Assembly: GCA_938091165.1 (NCBI GenBank)
Contig: CALKNK010000005.1
Location: 51,732 to 115,731 of the forward strand
Reading direction: 5' to 3'
DNA length: 64,000 nt
Source of the DNA: an uncultured Ilumatobacter sp.
GTDB taxonomy: Bacteria; Actinomycetota; Acidimicrobiia; Acidimicrobiales; Ilumatobacteraceae
Under the pieces are notes generated by a model, which had not been told where the DNA came from, did no database searches, and saw nothing but the letters and a program-made list of their open reading frames with translations. Below are positions 34,734-43,801 of the stretch, one piece after another (position 1 is the first letter of the stretch; the number at the start of each line of letters is the position of its first letter). The translations under genes and the position numbers were made by a program.

Positions 34734-35309
34734 CTAGCAGCGCTTGAGGAAGTTCCGCACGAGGTCGTGGCCCTGGTCGGTGAGGATGCTTTCGGGATGG
34801 AACTGCACTCCTTCGACATCAAGTTCGCGGTGGCAAACTCCCATGATCACACCGTCAGGACCGCGAGCGGTGACAGCAAGCACGTCGGGGATGGTGTCGG
34901 GATCAAGGGTAAGGGAGTGGTATCGGGTTGCAGTGAGCGGCGATGGTAAACCAGCGAACACCCCGCGACCTTCGTGCTCGACCGGCGAAGTTTTACCATG
35001 CATTAAATCCGGGGCACTGATGACAGCTGCTCCGTACACCTGGCCGATTGCTTGATGGCCGAGACACACGCCGAACACTGGCGTGGCGACGTCAGCGAAC
35101 GCGCCAATCGCGTCACAGACAATCCCACTGGCTTCAGGACGGCCGGGGCCGGGTGACAGCAAGACACCGTCGGGTTGAATTGCAATTGCTGCGGCAACGT
35201 CAATTTCGTCGTTGCGAACAACAATTGGATCAGCGCCGAGTTCACCTAGGTACTGGACGAGGTTGTACACGAAGCTGTCGTAGCTGTCGATCACCAAGAT
35301 GCGCGGCAC
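34734..35309 (-). CDS. trpG: Glutamine amidotransferase of anthranilate/aminodeoxychorismate synthase
   Basis: 191 aa from GTG 35309 (GGAG just upstream); an ATG at 35336 would add nine residues. A class I glutaminase: LLSPGPGRPEASG, the nucleophile region VFGVCLGHQAIGQVYGA with catalytic Cys, and GVQFHPESILT with His and Glu. It supplies ammonia for anthranilate or aminodeoxychorismate. No trpE or pabB is adjacent, so the TrpG/PabA choice stays open. The same gene sits downstream of pknB in Mycobacterium. Confidence 0.9.
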   Translation of the reverse strand: MPRILVIDSYDSFVYNLVQYLGELGADPIVVRNDEIDVAAAIAIQPDGVLLSPGPGRPEASGIVCDAIGAFADVATPVFGVCLGHQAIGQVYGAAVISAPDLMHGKTSPVEHEGRGVFAGLPSPLTATRYHSLTLDPDTIPDVLAVTARGPDGVIMGVCHRELDVEGVQFHPESILTDQGHDLVRNFLKRC

Positions 35310-35357
35310 GGCTCCAGTATGACGGTCAAGGACCAAGGCGCGGTCACCACAGTTGAA

Positions 35358-37493
35358 CTAGATGGGTTCGGTGACCGGCGGCGCGATGGGCGTCTCGGGT
35401 GCAGCGGTTGTGGGTGGTGCTTCTGTTGTTGGTGGTGCAGCGGTTGTTGGTGGTGCTTCTGTTGTTGGCGGCGCCGTCACGGGTGGCAGGGTGGTGGCAA
35501 GGACGGTCGACCGTCCCACGGTCAACGTCACCAGGGTTCCCGGCGGCACGAGTGAGCCAGGGGACAGATCTTGTTTCTTGACGCGACCATCGTCAATACT
35601 TCCGGGCGCCACTTCGACGTAGTTAACTAAGACGGTGAGCCCGGCATCGGTTAGCTGATTTCGGGCGCGACCCTCGGTGAGACCACTCACCGTTGGAACA
35701 CTGATTGGCTGAGGTCCATCGGAGACGGTGAGGGTGACATCACCACCGCGGGGGACGAGCGTGTTGGCTGCCGGGGCGATTTCGATGACGGTGCCGATAT
35801 CAACGTTGCTTGGAATGCGCACAACGGTGACAACAAAACTGTACGGCTCACCTTCGAGGACATCGATTGCGGCTTGCTCGGTTTGGCCGATGAGGAAGCC
35901 GGGAACCGAGACGCTTGATGGCGGACCGGCAATGACAAGATCCACAAAGTCTTCGGCGTTTGCCTGCGTGCCCGCCGGCGGGTTCATACTCAGCACCGTT
36001 CCTTGTTCGAATTGATCGGTTTGCTGAATGGTTTCTGTGCCGATATTGAAGCCCGCTGCTTCGAGCTGAACTCGCGCATCCTCGATTGGGATGCCGACCA
36101 CGTTCGGGATAGGCGTCACCTGCGGGTCAGGGTTAAAGAAGACGACAATTTCCTGGCCTTCAAGAATGATCGTTCCCGCCGGTGGCTCGGTGCGGATAAC
36201 GAAGTCAATACCAAAGTTGTTGTTCTCTTCGGCATCGGTGCGCACGTTGAGACCAAGGTCGGCGAGCTCGGTGACGACGTCCACTCGAGGCCGATTGGTG
36301 TAATCGGCAAGTTCGAATGAGACAGGTTCGGCTGCGCCCAGGTCATCTTGGTTCAGCGACTGAAACACCAGCACACCGCCAACAATGAGTGCAATGAGCG
36401 CAACGAATGCTGCGAGCGCGTACCAGCCTGTTCGCGACGACGCCGCGTCGTAGTACATGGCATCAGGTGAGGCTCCCGGCGGGTAGCCAGCTTCGTACAT
36501 TCCGGTTTGCGGCACGTTGCCAGTACGGGGCGGAACGGTCGGCGTAGCAGTGGTTGCCCCGGTCGCAACGGATGCAGCAATTACGGCCGTCGCTGCAGTG
36601 ACTGAAGTGGAGGCGCCCTGAGCATCGGCTGCGACAGCGAGGGCCTGCACGGGTTCGTCGTTGCGGAATCGTCTGAGGTCATCGCGGAGAGCATTAGCGC
36701 TTGGGTACCGGAGCTTGGGGTCCTTGGCAAGGAGTTTGGCAACGATCGCCTCAAACGGCCGAGGCACATCGGCAATGAGTTGCACAAGTGGCTGAGGCGC
36801 ATCGTGGACCTGCTTGTAGGCAATGCTGACCGGGTTCTCGCCGGAAAAAGGCGGCTTGCCGCTGACCATCTCGTACATCACGATGCCAAGCGAATACAGG
36901 TCGCTCCGTGGGTCGGGTTGAGCGCCCTGTGCTTGCTCGGGCGAGAAATAAGTTGCCGTTCCCATGACCGAACCAACCTGGGTGAGGTTGTCCTCGGTCG
37001 GCGCGTTCATCGCCCGAGCAATGCCGAAGTCAGCGACCTTCACCTGTCCGTTGGACCCGATGAGAATGTTGGCGGGCTTAATGTCGCGGTGGGCAAGACC
37101 GCCGTCATGAGCAAACCCAAGCGCTGCTGCTACCTCGCCCGCGATTTCGCCGGCCTGTTTCGCTGTGAGTTGTTTGTTGGCCTTAAGAACGTCTGCGAGC
37201 GTCTGCCCCTGAACTTCTTCCATCGCAATGAAGTAGGTACCTTCGAATTTGCCCCAGTCGTAGACGCTCACGATGTTGGGATGCGACAGGTTTGCAGCAG
37301 ATTGTGCTTCACGCCGGAACCGCTCGACAAAGTTCTCATCGACGGCAAACTCAGGAAACAGAACCTTCATGGCAACTTGACGGTCAAGCAGCAGGTCGCG
37401 CGCAGAAAAGACGTCGGCCATCCCGCCGCGTCCAATCCGCTTGTGCACCTCGTAGCGGTCGTTGATGACCGTGGCTGCGCCGTTGTCGTTCAC
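35358..37493 (-). CDS. pknB: PknB Ser/Thr protein kinase with four PASTA domains
   Basis: 711 aa. The kinase occupies residues 14-280: GRGGMADVF loop, Lys43, HRDIKPANIL (Asp137), DFG at 155-157, and an activation loop with Thr residues. A Pro/Thr/Ala linker leads to one membrane segment (WYALAAFVALIALIVGGVLV, about 360-380) and four external PASTA repeats that sense peptidoglycan fragments or lipid II. The C-terminus is a low-complexity Pro-Thr tail encoded by 36-base repeats. It phosphorylates cell-wall and division proteins. Unlike Mycobacterium, no pknA lies beside it. Confidence 0.96.
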   Translation of the reverse strand: MNDNGAATVINDRYEVHKRIGRGGMADVFSARDLLLDRQVAMKVLFPEFAVDENFVERFRREAQSAANLSHPNIVSVYDWGKFEGTYFIAMEEVQGQTLADVLKANKQLTAKQAGEIAGEVAAALGFAHDGGLAHRDIKPANILIGSNGQVKVADFGIARAMNAPTEDNLTQVGSVMGTATYFSPEQAQGAQPDPRSDLYSLGIVMYEMVSGKPPFSGENPVSIAYKQVHDAPQPLVQLIADVPRPFEAIVAKLLAKDPKLRYPSANALRDDLRRFRNDEPVQALAVAADAQGASTSVTAATAVIAASVATGATTATPTVPPRTGNVPQTGMYEAGYPPGASPDAMYYDAASSRTGWYALAAFVALIALIVGGVLVFQSLNQDDLGAAEPVSFELADYTNRPRVDVVTELADLGLNVRTDAEENNNFGIDFVIRTEPPAGTIILEGQEIVVFFNPDPQVTPIPNVVGIPIEDARVQLEAAGFNIGTETIQQTDQFEQGTVLSMNPPAGTQANAEDFVDLVIAGPPSSVSVPGFLIGQTEQAAIDVLEGEPYSFVVTVVRIPSNVDIGTVIEIAPAANTLVPRGGDVTLTVSDGPQPISVPTVSGLTEGRARNQLTDAGLTVLVNYVEVAPGSIDDGRVKKQDLSPGSLVPPGTLVTLTVGRSTVLATTLPPVTAPPTTEAPPTTAAPPTTEAPPTTAAPETPIAPPVTEPI
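35401..35472 (-). repeat. 36-base tandem repeat in the pknB 3' end
   Basis: Two near-identical 36-base units, each made of two related 18-base parts. They encode the alternating EAPPTT and AAPPTT tail of PknB. Such repeats may vary in copy number between strains. Confidence 0.75.
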
Positions 37494-37635
37494 TGCTCTC
37501 TCACTTGCTTCCTGTCCGCCGAAACGGCAGCGTTCCAGGCTACCGAGCGAGTCCTTCCCCGGGTATTCAGGGCATCAATGTCGGCGTCAGGGTAAACATC
37601 ATGTTGAGCCACGACTTGGTTGTCAGTCCTCAGCA

Positions 37636-39129
37636 CTACAACGCACCCTGACCGGTAAGGAGGAAGTTGAGCATTGTCTCAGCGATCGGTCCGGCAAGTC
37701 GACCACCTGTTGCCGACACGTCTTGAGTGGACTGCACGTCGGTGAGAACCACAGAGACGGCAAACTCCGGATCCTCGGCTGGAGCAAATGCGACAATCCA
37801 GGCGTGGGATAAATCTGGGTTTGAGGCGATACCGAGTTCAGCAGTACCGGTCTTGGCCGCAGCCTGAATGCCGCCATCAAGGTCGAGACAGCAGCTGGCG
37901 GTCCCCGACTCGACGACGCCGACCATGAACTCGGTCTCAAGTGCAGCAGTCTCCGCCGAGATCGGCGTTTTCCATACCTCTGGCTCGGTACGGCTGAGCT
38001 CACGGCCAGCCTTATCAAACGTCGCTTCGACGACGTATGGCTTCATCATTTTGCCGTCGTTGGCAACCGTCGATGCGACCATCGCCATGTGCAGTGGCAC
38101 CATCTGGTCCTCGCTCTGACCGAAGCCACGAATGGCGAGTAAGGGGAGCGTTTGGTCGAGGTTCTCGGTATCACCAATCGTACTGGTCGCCGGTCGGGGC
38201 AAATCAATCGGCAACTCCTCGCCGATTCCCCATGCCTCAGTGCCGGCAACAAACCGATCAACACCCAACTCGATGGCGGTCTTAGCGAACGGAATGTTGC
38301 AGCTTCTGCGGAACACCTCAGCCATATCTCCGCCGCACTGACTGCCGTTGTAGTTCTGGATGGGGTCGTTGGTCTGCGGTGGTATGTATTCACGCTCGCG
38401 CGGGAAGCTCGTCTCGCGTGACAGCACGCCAGCCTCAAGTCCAATACCGGTAGTGATGACCTTGAACGTCGACCCGGGCATGAACCGCTCCTGATAGGCC
38501 TGAGCGAGCAAAGGGTTGCCGTCGGCATTTTGCAGGTCAGTGATGACCTGCTGGGCAGTCTCAAAGTCACGGTTGACGAATGTGTTCGGGTCATACGTGG
38601 GGTTGGAGTACATCGCAATGATCGCGCCGGTTTTCGGATCCATCACGGTGATCGAACCTTCGCGGTCACCCAGTGCAGACTTGGCGGCGTTCTGCGCGTC
38701 GTGACGCAACGTCAGCTGCACCGTGCCAGAGTTATCCGTGTTCCCTTCAAGTAAGTCACCAAGAGCGCGTACTTGCTGCTTAGCGGTCGAGCCAACAAGG
38801 ACGTCGCCGTACTGGCGCTCAACTTGAGTTGCCCCGAAGTCCTTAGTGAAGTACCCGCTGACGTTGGCAAAGAGATCTCCGGTCGGGTAGTCCCGCACGA
38901 AGTCGATGCTCTCATTGACCGTGTCCGGTAGGGACCGAGCGACGACAACACCGTCGGCAGTAATGATGTTGCCGCGTGGTCGGTTGAACTCACGCAGGAT
39001 CTGCCGGGTGTTGTCAAACTTTGCTCCGAGTTCCTCCTGTTGGCCGACTTGCCAGTAGTTGAGTGCGACGAACAGCACCCCGTAACAGGCCATCAGGCCG
39101 ACCGCAAGTTGGCGAATCTTTCGATTCAT
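37636..39129 (-). CDS. pbpA: Penicillin-binding protein PbpA (class B transpeptidase)
   Basis: 497 aa. An N-terminal membrane anchor (QLAVGLMACYGVLFVALNYW) leads to a dimerisation domain and the transpeptidase domain. Active-site motifs are FMPGSTFKV (Ser-x-x-Lys), RRSCNIPF (S-x-N) and AAKTGTAELG (KTG). It cross-links peptidoglycan, working with the SEDS protein encoded upstream. The ATG overlaps the stop of a 73-aa gene as ATGA. The gap to pknB is 142 bases. Confidence 0.95.
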   Translation of the reverse strand: MNRKIRQLAVGLMACYGVLFVALNYWQVGQQEELGAKFDNTRQILREFNRPRGNIITADGVVVARSLPDTVNESIDFVRDYPTGDLFANVSGYFTKDFGATQVERQYGDVLVGSTAKQQVRALGDLLEGNTDNSGTVQLTLRHDAQNAAKSALGDREGSITVMDPKTGAIIAMYSNPTYDPNTFVNRDFETAQQVITDLQNADGNPLLAQAYQERFMPGSTFKVITTGIGLEAGVLSRETSFPREREYIPPQTNDPIQNYNGSQCGGDMAEVFRRSCNIPFAKTAIELGVDRFVAGTEAWGIGEELPIDLPRPATSTIGDTENLDQTLPLLAIRGFGQSEDQMVPLHMAMVASTVANDGKMMKPYVVEATFDKAGRELSRTEPEVWKTPISAETAALETEFMVGVVESGTASCCLDLDGGIQAAAKTGTAELGIASNPDLSHAWIVAFAPAEDPEFAVSVVLTDVQSTQDVSATGGRLAGPIAETMLNFLLTGQGAL

Positions 39130-39347
39130 GCCAGCTGCCCGCTGCGCAATCTTTTGTATCCCGCCGAATCGAGAGAGGCATCAACGTCAAACAAGTTGGG
39201 ATTAAGCCGGCTGGCGGCGTTCTTGAAAAAGGATTGCTCACGTGCAATCTCTTCGTCGCCAAGCCAGCGGAAAGAAGAAGCATTGTGCGACAAATCGAGT
39301 TGTAGTCGCCTCGTCCGAAACCGTGAACGCAGGGTCTTGATCCTCAT
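39126..39347 (-). CDS. Unrecognised 73-aa protein between rodA and pbpA
   Basis: Small open frame bounded by an ATGA overlap with the rodA stop at one end and an ATGA overlap with the pbpA start at the other, which strongly suggests it is translated by coupling. The protein is soluble with no membrane segment. Its N-terminus is basic (MRIKTLRSRFRTRRLQ), followed by SFRWLGDEEIAREQSFF and a Ser/Arg-rich end. Mycobacterium rodA and pbpA, as I recall the locus, have nothing between them. It may bind or adjust the RodA-PbpA pair or be a PknB substrate; both are guesses. Confidence 0.68.
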   Translation of the reverse strand: MRIKTLRSRFRTRRLQLDLSHNASSFRWLGDEEIAREQSFFKNAASRLNPNLFDVDASLDSAGYKRLRSGQLA

Positions 39348-40807
39348 GACACGACCTCAGCAAAGTCCGCAGGGGTCTCACCGCGCTTGATTGCCTTGCG
39401 TATTCGACGCGAGAGCCGCCACGCTTTCCAGCGCTCGCCGGTGGTTGGATCGTCTGGAAGCTCACCAAGCCGACGCGCAGCGGAGTCACTGACGCGGATG
39501 AGTAGCGCAAGAAGGATGTAGTTCGAGAGGAGCGACGAGCCGCCGTAGCTGACAAACGGCAAGGTGATACCAGTAAGTGGGATGACTTTGAGGACACCGC
39601 CAATAATGATGAACGCTTGAATACCGAGAATCGTGGTCAGGCCTGTCGCGAGTAACTTCTCAAACGTGCGGTCGGTTCGCACAGCGGTGCGCAGACCAGC
39701 ACCGACGATGAGCACAAACGACATTAAGACCGTCGTTGCGCCAATGAGGCCGAACTCTTCGCCGATCGAGGCAAAAATGAAGTCGTTCTGAGCTTCAGGA
39801 ACTTGGTTCGGATTGCCGCGTCCGAGGCCGGTTCCGATGAGGCCGCCGTCGGCAAGGCCGTACAGCGACTGGATGATCTGATACCCCTTGCCGAGCGGAT
39901 CGTCCCAAGGGTTAATCCAGTTGGTCACGCGGGTCTGGACATGATCGAAATTTGACCACGAGAAGTACGCCGCCCCACCGAACAACACTGCGCCAATGAC
40001 GAGGTATCCGGCGTTTTCAGTCGCAACCCACATCATCACAACGAACAGAGTGAAGAACAGCAACGACGATCCGAGGTCGCGTTCGCCGACCATCACAATC
40101 ACAGCGAAGCCCCAGGCAACGATGATCGGAAGGATGTACTGAGGTTCGGGAAGATGGAACGGGCCGACCTTCCAGGTCATTGCTGCGATCAACTCGCGTC
40201 GCTCGGCGAGATAAGCGGCAAAGAAGATGGCAAGCGCGATCTTGGCGAACTCGCCAGGCTGGAAGTTGATGGATCCAATGCTGACCCAGATCCTCGCTCC
40301 ATTGATGGTCTGACCGACACCTGGGACCATTGGAAGCAACAGGAGGAACGCACCGCTGATGAAGAACAGCCACTTTCGGTTGGCTAGGTCGCTGGTCCGC
40401 TGAACGAGGAGCAGCGTCCCGATGAACACCGCAATGCCAATGAAACTCCATGTTGCCTGCAGGCTTGCGAGCCTGTCGTCGAGGCGGGTGATCATCACGA
40501 AGCCGATGCCGTGGAGCAGAGCCGCCAGCGGCAAAATTGTGCCGTCAGCACCGCGGGCGACGAGGCGGACTGCAATGTGTGCGCACAACAGCAGGGCGAG
40601 GAGTATGCCGACGAAGATGCCAATGCCGGGCGGGATCTCGGCGTTCGTTCCGAGCGCAGCAATGGTGTATGCGGCGCCAGTAATCAGGCCAACCATGATG
40701 ATCAGTGTCAGCTCGGTGTTGCGTCGTCGGCGAGCTATTGGCGAGCGCGGGATGAGCTGGTCCGCCAACACCGGATCGACGTCGTTGGTCACAACAGGAG
40801 TCGACAT
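39344..40807 (-). CDS. rodA: SEDS peptidoglycan polymerase (FtsW/RodA)
   Basis: 487 aa with about twelve membrane segments. The SEDS signature appears as MITRLDD near the start of the domain, GARIWVSIGSINFQPGEFAK in the middle and LTGITLPFVSYGGSSLLSN near the end. It polymerises glycan strands from lipid II. The extended C-terminus (DDPTTGERWKAWRLSRR and after) is cytosolic and basic. Position between pstP and pbpA matches the RodA gene of the actinobacterial kinase cluster. It starts 7 bases after pstP ends. Confidence 0.95.
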   Translation of the reverse strand: MSTPVVTNDVDPVLADQLIPRSPIARRRRNTELTLIIMVGLITGAAYTIAALGTNAEIPPGIGIFVGILLALLLCAHIAVRLVARGADGTILPLAALLHGIGFVMITRLDDRLASLQATWSFIGIAVFIGTLLLVQRTSDLANRKWLFFISGAFLLLLPMVPGVGQTINGARIWVSIGSINFQPGEFAKIALAIFFAAYLAERRELIAAMTWKVGPFHLPEPQYILPIIVAWGFAVIVMVGERDLGSSLLFFTLFVVMMWVATENAGYLVIGAVLFGGAAYFSWSNFDHVQTRVTNWINPWDDPLGKGYQIIQSLYGLADGGLIGTGLGRGNPNQVPEAQNDFIFASIGEEFGLIGATTVLMSFVLIVGAGLRTAVRTDRTFEKLLATGLTTILGIQAFIIIGGVLKVIPLTGITLPFVSYGGSSLLSNYILLALLIRVSDSAARRLGELPDDPTTGERWKAWRLSRRIRKAIKRGETPADFAEVVS

Positions 40808-40814
40808 AATGAGG

Positions 40815-42185
40815 TCAGGGCACCGTGGTTGTGATCGCCGGAGTTGTGGTGGCCGGTACCGTCGAGGTTGGTGCGACGATCACTTCGGTCGTAGCTGTAG
40901 TTGACGGCGAAATGGTCGTTGTAGGAATTGTCGAGAGGTCTTCGCGAATGAACACTGCGGCCTCGTTGCGGCTGTCGAAGCGGGGTTGCGTCTCGACGAG
41001 TACCACGCTCTCGTCATCAAGAATCTCGCGCGACGGGCCGGTATTTTCCTCTGTCGGGTCGAACCACAGCACACCGTCGGTCTGGCCTTTGAAGATGGTC
41101 ACGACATCGTCGTTATTGAAGTCGACGTAGTACCCGCGCCGTGCCCACGCTGCGAAGGCGGCGAAGCCCACCACAAGAATCGCACCGACTACCAATAGAG
41201 CAAGGAATCGCTTAGGACCGCTGTCGGACCGCGTGCCTTGCAGCGGTGTCTCAGCGTCAGAATCGGAAGCAGTGATTGGTTGACCGTCGGCATCGACTTG
41301 CAGGCTGCCCGCTGGCGTTGGATCAACGTCATCAGCCCAGAGGGGCACAACATCGAAATCCTGTGTGGGGTCAGGTGGATCGTCGCCTTCGAGCACGTCA
41401 ACGATGACCACTGTGATGTTGTCGCGGCCACCTGCCTCGTTGGCCTGATCAACCAGCCGATCCGATGCCTCTTGAGGATCGGAAATCGTCGTGAGAGTGT
41501 CTTTGATGACGTCGTCGTCGACTTCGTCGACCAGCCCATCGCTGCACAGCAGGAAACGATCTCCGCGAATCAGCGGCAACGTCCACCAGTCGACCTTCAC
41601 TTCAGGCTCAATGCCCAGAGCACGCGTGATGATATTTCGTCGCGGATGGGTACGAGCTTCGTCTTCGGAAATATGGCCAGTCGATACCAACTCCTGCACG
41701 TAGCTGTGATCGACGGTGACACGACGCAACCGATCGTGACGCAAGAGATAGGTACGTGAGTCCCCGACGTTCGCGAGCACAAATGCCTCAGACGGCTCGG
41801 CAGGAACAACAGGGGTCACTTCGCCGGGATCATCATTGACATCAAGGTTCGGGGCTCCGCGCCCGGCGAGCTGGTCGCCAATCACAGCAATGGCGGTCAG
41901 CGTCGTCCCCATGCCAGCTTGGCCAGGATTTGCAATTGCAGCACGGAAAATATCGCCGTTGGCGTTTGAGATCGAGTTGACGACTGTCGAGGCGCCCGGC
42001 AGTTCCTCTATGTCAAGGTCGGCTTGCACTCGATCGACTGCGATCTGGCTGGCAACCTCACCGGCCTCGTGTCCACCCATTCCGTCAGCGACGACGTAGA
42101 TGCCGTCAATCGCCAGGAGGTTGTCTTCGTTCTGGGGCCGGACCTGGCCAGCATGGGTCGCAGACCCCCAACTGAGCTTCGCCAT
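40815..42185 (-). CDS. pstP: PP2C-type Ser/Thr phosphatase PstP
   Basis: 456 aa. The PP2C domain (residues 1-265) has RPQNEDNLL, VVADGMGGHEAGEVAS, GMGTTLTA, LANVGDSRTYLL, CSDGLVDEV and GGRDNITVVIV, giving the metal-binding aspartates. One membrane segment (FLALLVVGAILVVGFAAFAA) precedes an outside domain of about 110 residues that ends in a Thr/Pro tail. It reverses PknB phosphorylation and so sets the phosphorylation state read by FhaA and FhaB. It starts 2 bases after the fhaB stop. Confidence 0.95.
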   Translation of the reverse strand: MAKLSWGSATHAGQVRPQNEDNLLAIDGIYVVADGMGGHEAGEVASQIAVDRVQADLDIEELPGASTVVNSISNANGDIFRAAIANPGQAGMGTTLTAIAVIGDQLAGRGAPNLDVNDDPGEVTPVVPAEPSEAFVLANVGDSRTYLLRHDRLRRVTVDHSYVQELVSTGHISEDEARTHPRRNIITRALGIEPEVKVDWWTLPLIRGDRFLLCSDGLVDEVDDDVIKDTLTTISDPQEASDRLVDQANEAGGRDNITVVIVDVLEGDDPPDPTQDFDVVPLWADDVDPTPAGSLQVDADGQPITASDSDAETPLQGTRSDSGPKRFLALLVVGAILVVGFAAFAAWARRGYYVDFNNDDVVTIFKGQTDGVLWFDPTEENTGPSREILDDESVVLVETQPRFDSRNEAAVFIREDLSTIPTTTISPSTTATTEVIVAPTSTVPATTTPAITTTVP

Positions 42186-42187
42186 TC

Positions 42188-42706
42188 CTACTGCGCCTCA
42201 ATCACGGTCGTACCCACCTGGATGCGGTCACCTGGGTGCAGCAATTTTGCACCGACAATTTTGCTTCCGTTGTGGAACGTGCCGTTAGTTGACCCCAGGT
42301 CCTCAAGCATCGGCTGGCCTTCAAAGTCGTACATCCGTAAATGCAGTTGTGAGATAAACGCGTCATCATCAATCGTGATCGTGCACGACGGATCGCGACC
42401 GAGCGTGATTTCGCCCTGCATCGCAATACTGGTGCCACGACGAGCGCTGGGTTCGAGAATGACGATTCGTCCAACCCGGCCGGACCGACTATTCGGCGCC
42501 CGCTGTTGCCGCGGCGCCGGTGCTTGCCGTGCTTGAGGATTGTCGGCGGGTGGACCGCTGAAACGTTGGTTGCTGGACTCTGCTTGGGCTGGGCGCCGCT
42601 TTGGTGTGCGTACCTCACTCCAGACGGCCCAGAGCACGCGGGCGAAGAAGAGGTAGAGCAGCCCGAGGAGAGCAAACTTCAAGATGTTGAGGACTTGATC
42701 GGTCAT
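42188..42706 (-). CDS. fhaB: FHA-domain protein FhaB (FipA-like)
   Basis: 172 aa from ATG 42706. An N-terminal membrane segment (ILKFALLGLLYLFFARVLWA) and a Pro/Arg-rich linker lead to a C-terminal FHA domain: ITLGRDPSCTITIDDDAFIS, then HLRMYDF and LEDLGSTNGTFHNG. It binds phosphothreonine, probably on PknB or PstP targets, and in mycobacteria links FtsZ to FtsQ. It is part of a tightly packed operon with fhaA and pstP. Confidence 0.93.
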   Translation of the reverse strand: MTDQVLNILKFALLGLLYLFFARVLWAVWSEVRTPKRRPAQAESSNQRFSGPPADNPQARQAPAPRQQRAPNSRSGRVGRIVILEPSARRGTSIAMQGEITLGRDPSCTITIDDDAFISQLHLRMYDFEGQPMLEDLGSTNGTFHNGSKIVGAKLLHPGDRIQVGTTVIEAQ

Positions 42707-42728
42707 GGTCAGCTGGGCGCGGCCAGAG

Positions 42729-43391
42729 TTACGATGCTTCAAAGCGAACGTGGGTTGAACCAAAACTGATGATGTCGCCCTCATCGAGACGCTGCTCGCC
42801 GACGATGCGAACACCGTTGACCATCGTGCCGTTGGTGGATCCGAGGTCGACCACCACGTAAGCAACACTGCTTGTACGAATCTCGGCATGTTTGCGGCTG
42901 ACGTTGTTGTCGTTGACTGAGATTGTCGACTCGGGCAGACGGCCGACCGTGGTGACGTGCTCGCCGAGAGCCACTCGCTCACCGGAGGGCAGCACTAGCG
43001 ATCCGGCGCCGAGACCCCCGGGGGCTTGTTTGAGTTGTGAGCTGATGCCAAATCGGCCGGCTTTGAGGTTGTTGTCCACCATGAGTTCGACAGCGACCGG
43101 CCCCATGAAGTGATACCGCTCTTCGCGCGCGTATTCGCGTGCGGCTTCGCTGAGTTCGGTGGTGAGCACGTCTTCAATGTCGCTGAAACTCGCGTGATCG
43201 TTGGGGCTCAGGAGCACGGTGAAGTCGTTCGGGACAATGCGGCGACCTTTGACATCGACCGAACGATTGTCATCCATTTCGCGCACGAGACGGCGCCCAA
43301 GCTCAATGGGACGGATTGAGCCGCGACGCCGACGAGAGAACACACCCTCGACCATACGCTCTAGTCGCCTCTCTATTGACTGCAATCCCAT
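42729..43391 (-). CDS. fhaA: FHA-domain protein FhaA with N-terminal DUF3662
   Basis: 220 aa, shorter than the mycobacterial FhaA, which has a long disordered middle. Residues 1-115 are the DUF3662 domain (LERMVEGVFSRRRRGSIRP, RRIVPNDFTVLLSP). Residues 140-220 are FHA: TVGRLPESTISVNDNNVSRK, HAEIR, LGSTNGTMVNG. First gene of the cluster, it starts 212 bases from the tRNA-Leu gene, the order seen in Mycobacterium. The short linker fits a lineage outside the Mycobacteriales. Confidence 0.92.
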   Translation of the reverse strand: MGLQSIERRLERMVEGVFSRRRRGSIRPIELGRRLVREMDDNRSVDVKGRRIVPNDFTVLLSPNDHASFSDIEDVLTTELSEAAREYAREERYHFMGPVAVELMVDNNLKAGRFGISSQLKQAPGGLGAGSLVLPSGERVALGEHVTTVGRLPESTISVNDNNVSRKHAEIRTSSVAYVVVDLGSTNGTMVNGVRIVGEQRLDEGDIISFGSTHVRFEAS

Positions 43392-43603
43392 GAAGCCGCC
43401 AATAATACTCTTTGAGGAGTTCCACCAACCTGCACTTGTTCAGACGTTCGTCCACCTCACCCTGAGATGAGGAATACCTCCGTAGCAAGAGACAACGTCA
43501 CCCGATTGCGGCTGATTTAGTTTGCCCACAGAGTCACGGGACGGCGTCTCTGGGACGCGAGTGGGGAACGGGTGGCCGGTGCGTTATCGTCTGCGGTCCA
43601 CTT

Positions 43604-43689
43604 GCGCGAGTGGCGGAATGGCAGACGCGCCAGCTTCAGGTGCTGGTGTCCGAAAGGGCGTGGGGGTTCAAGTCCCCCCTCGCGCACCA
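43604..43689 (+). tRNA. tRNA-Leu (CAG)
   Basis: Class II tRNA. Acceptor arms GCGCGAG and CTCGCGC pair perfectly. The anticodon stem CCAGC/GCTGG encloses TTCAGGT, giving CAG. It has a long variable arm (GTCCGAAAGGGC), T arm GGGGGTTCAAGTCCCCC and an encoded CCA end. The gene next to fhaA in Mycobacterium is also tRNA-Leu(CAG), so the left neighbour is the expected one. Base composition changes around here. Confidence 0.96.
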
Positions 43690-43709
43690 CGGCGGCCGTG
43701 TCGTCGCCT

Positions 43710-43800
43710 CTACGCCACGTCCTCTGCGGCAAGGGTGGCGAAGGATCGGCGCAGGAGGTCGACTGCGTCCACCCCCTCGGATTCGGCCCAGGTGCTCAGC
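43710..43800 (-). pseudogene. Possible C-terminal remnant of an unidentified minus-strand gene
   Basis: Read on the minus strand, about 30 codons ending in TAG at 43710-43712 have strong GC third positions and a protein-like sequence (STWAESEGVDAVDLLRRS then FATLAAEDVA). The frame has no start here, and at about 43,800 it meets the truncated aldo/keto reductase. I cannot name the parent protein. Confidence 0.4.
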
Positions 43801-43801
43801 G

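Noticed and set aside
35401..35472. Short tandem repeats as a possible CRISPR array
   Set aside because: Units are contiguous, in frame and code for the PknB Pro-Thr tail; there are no spacers.
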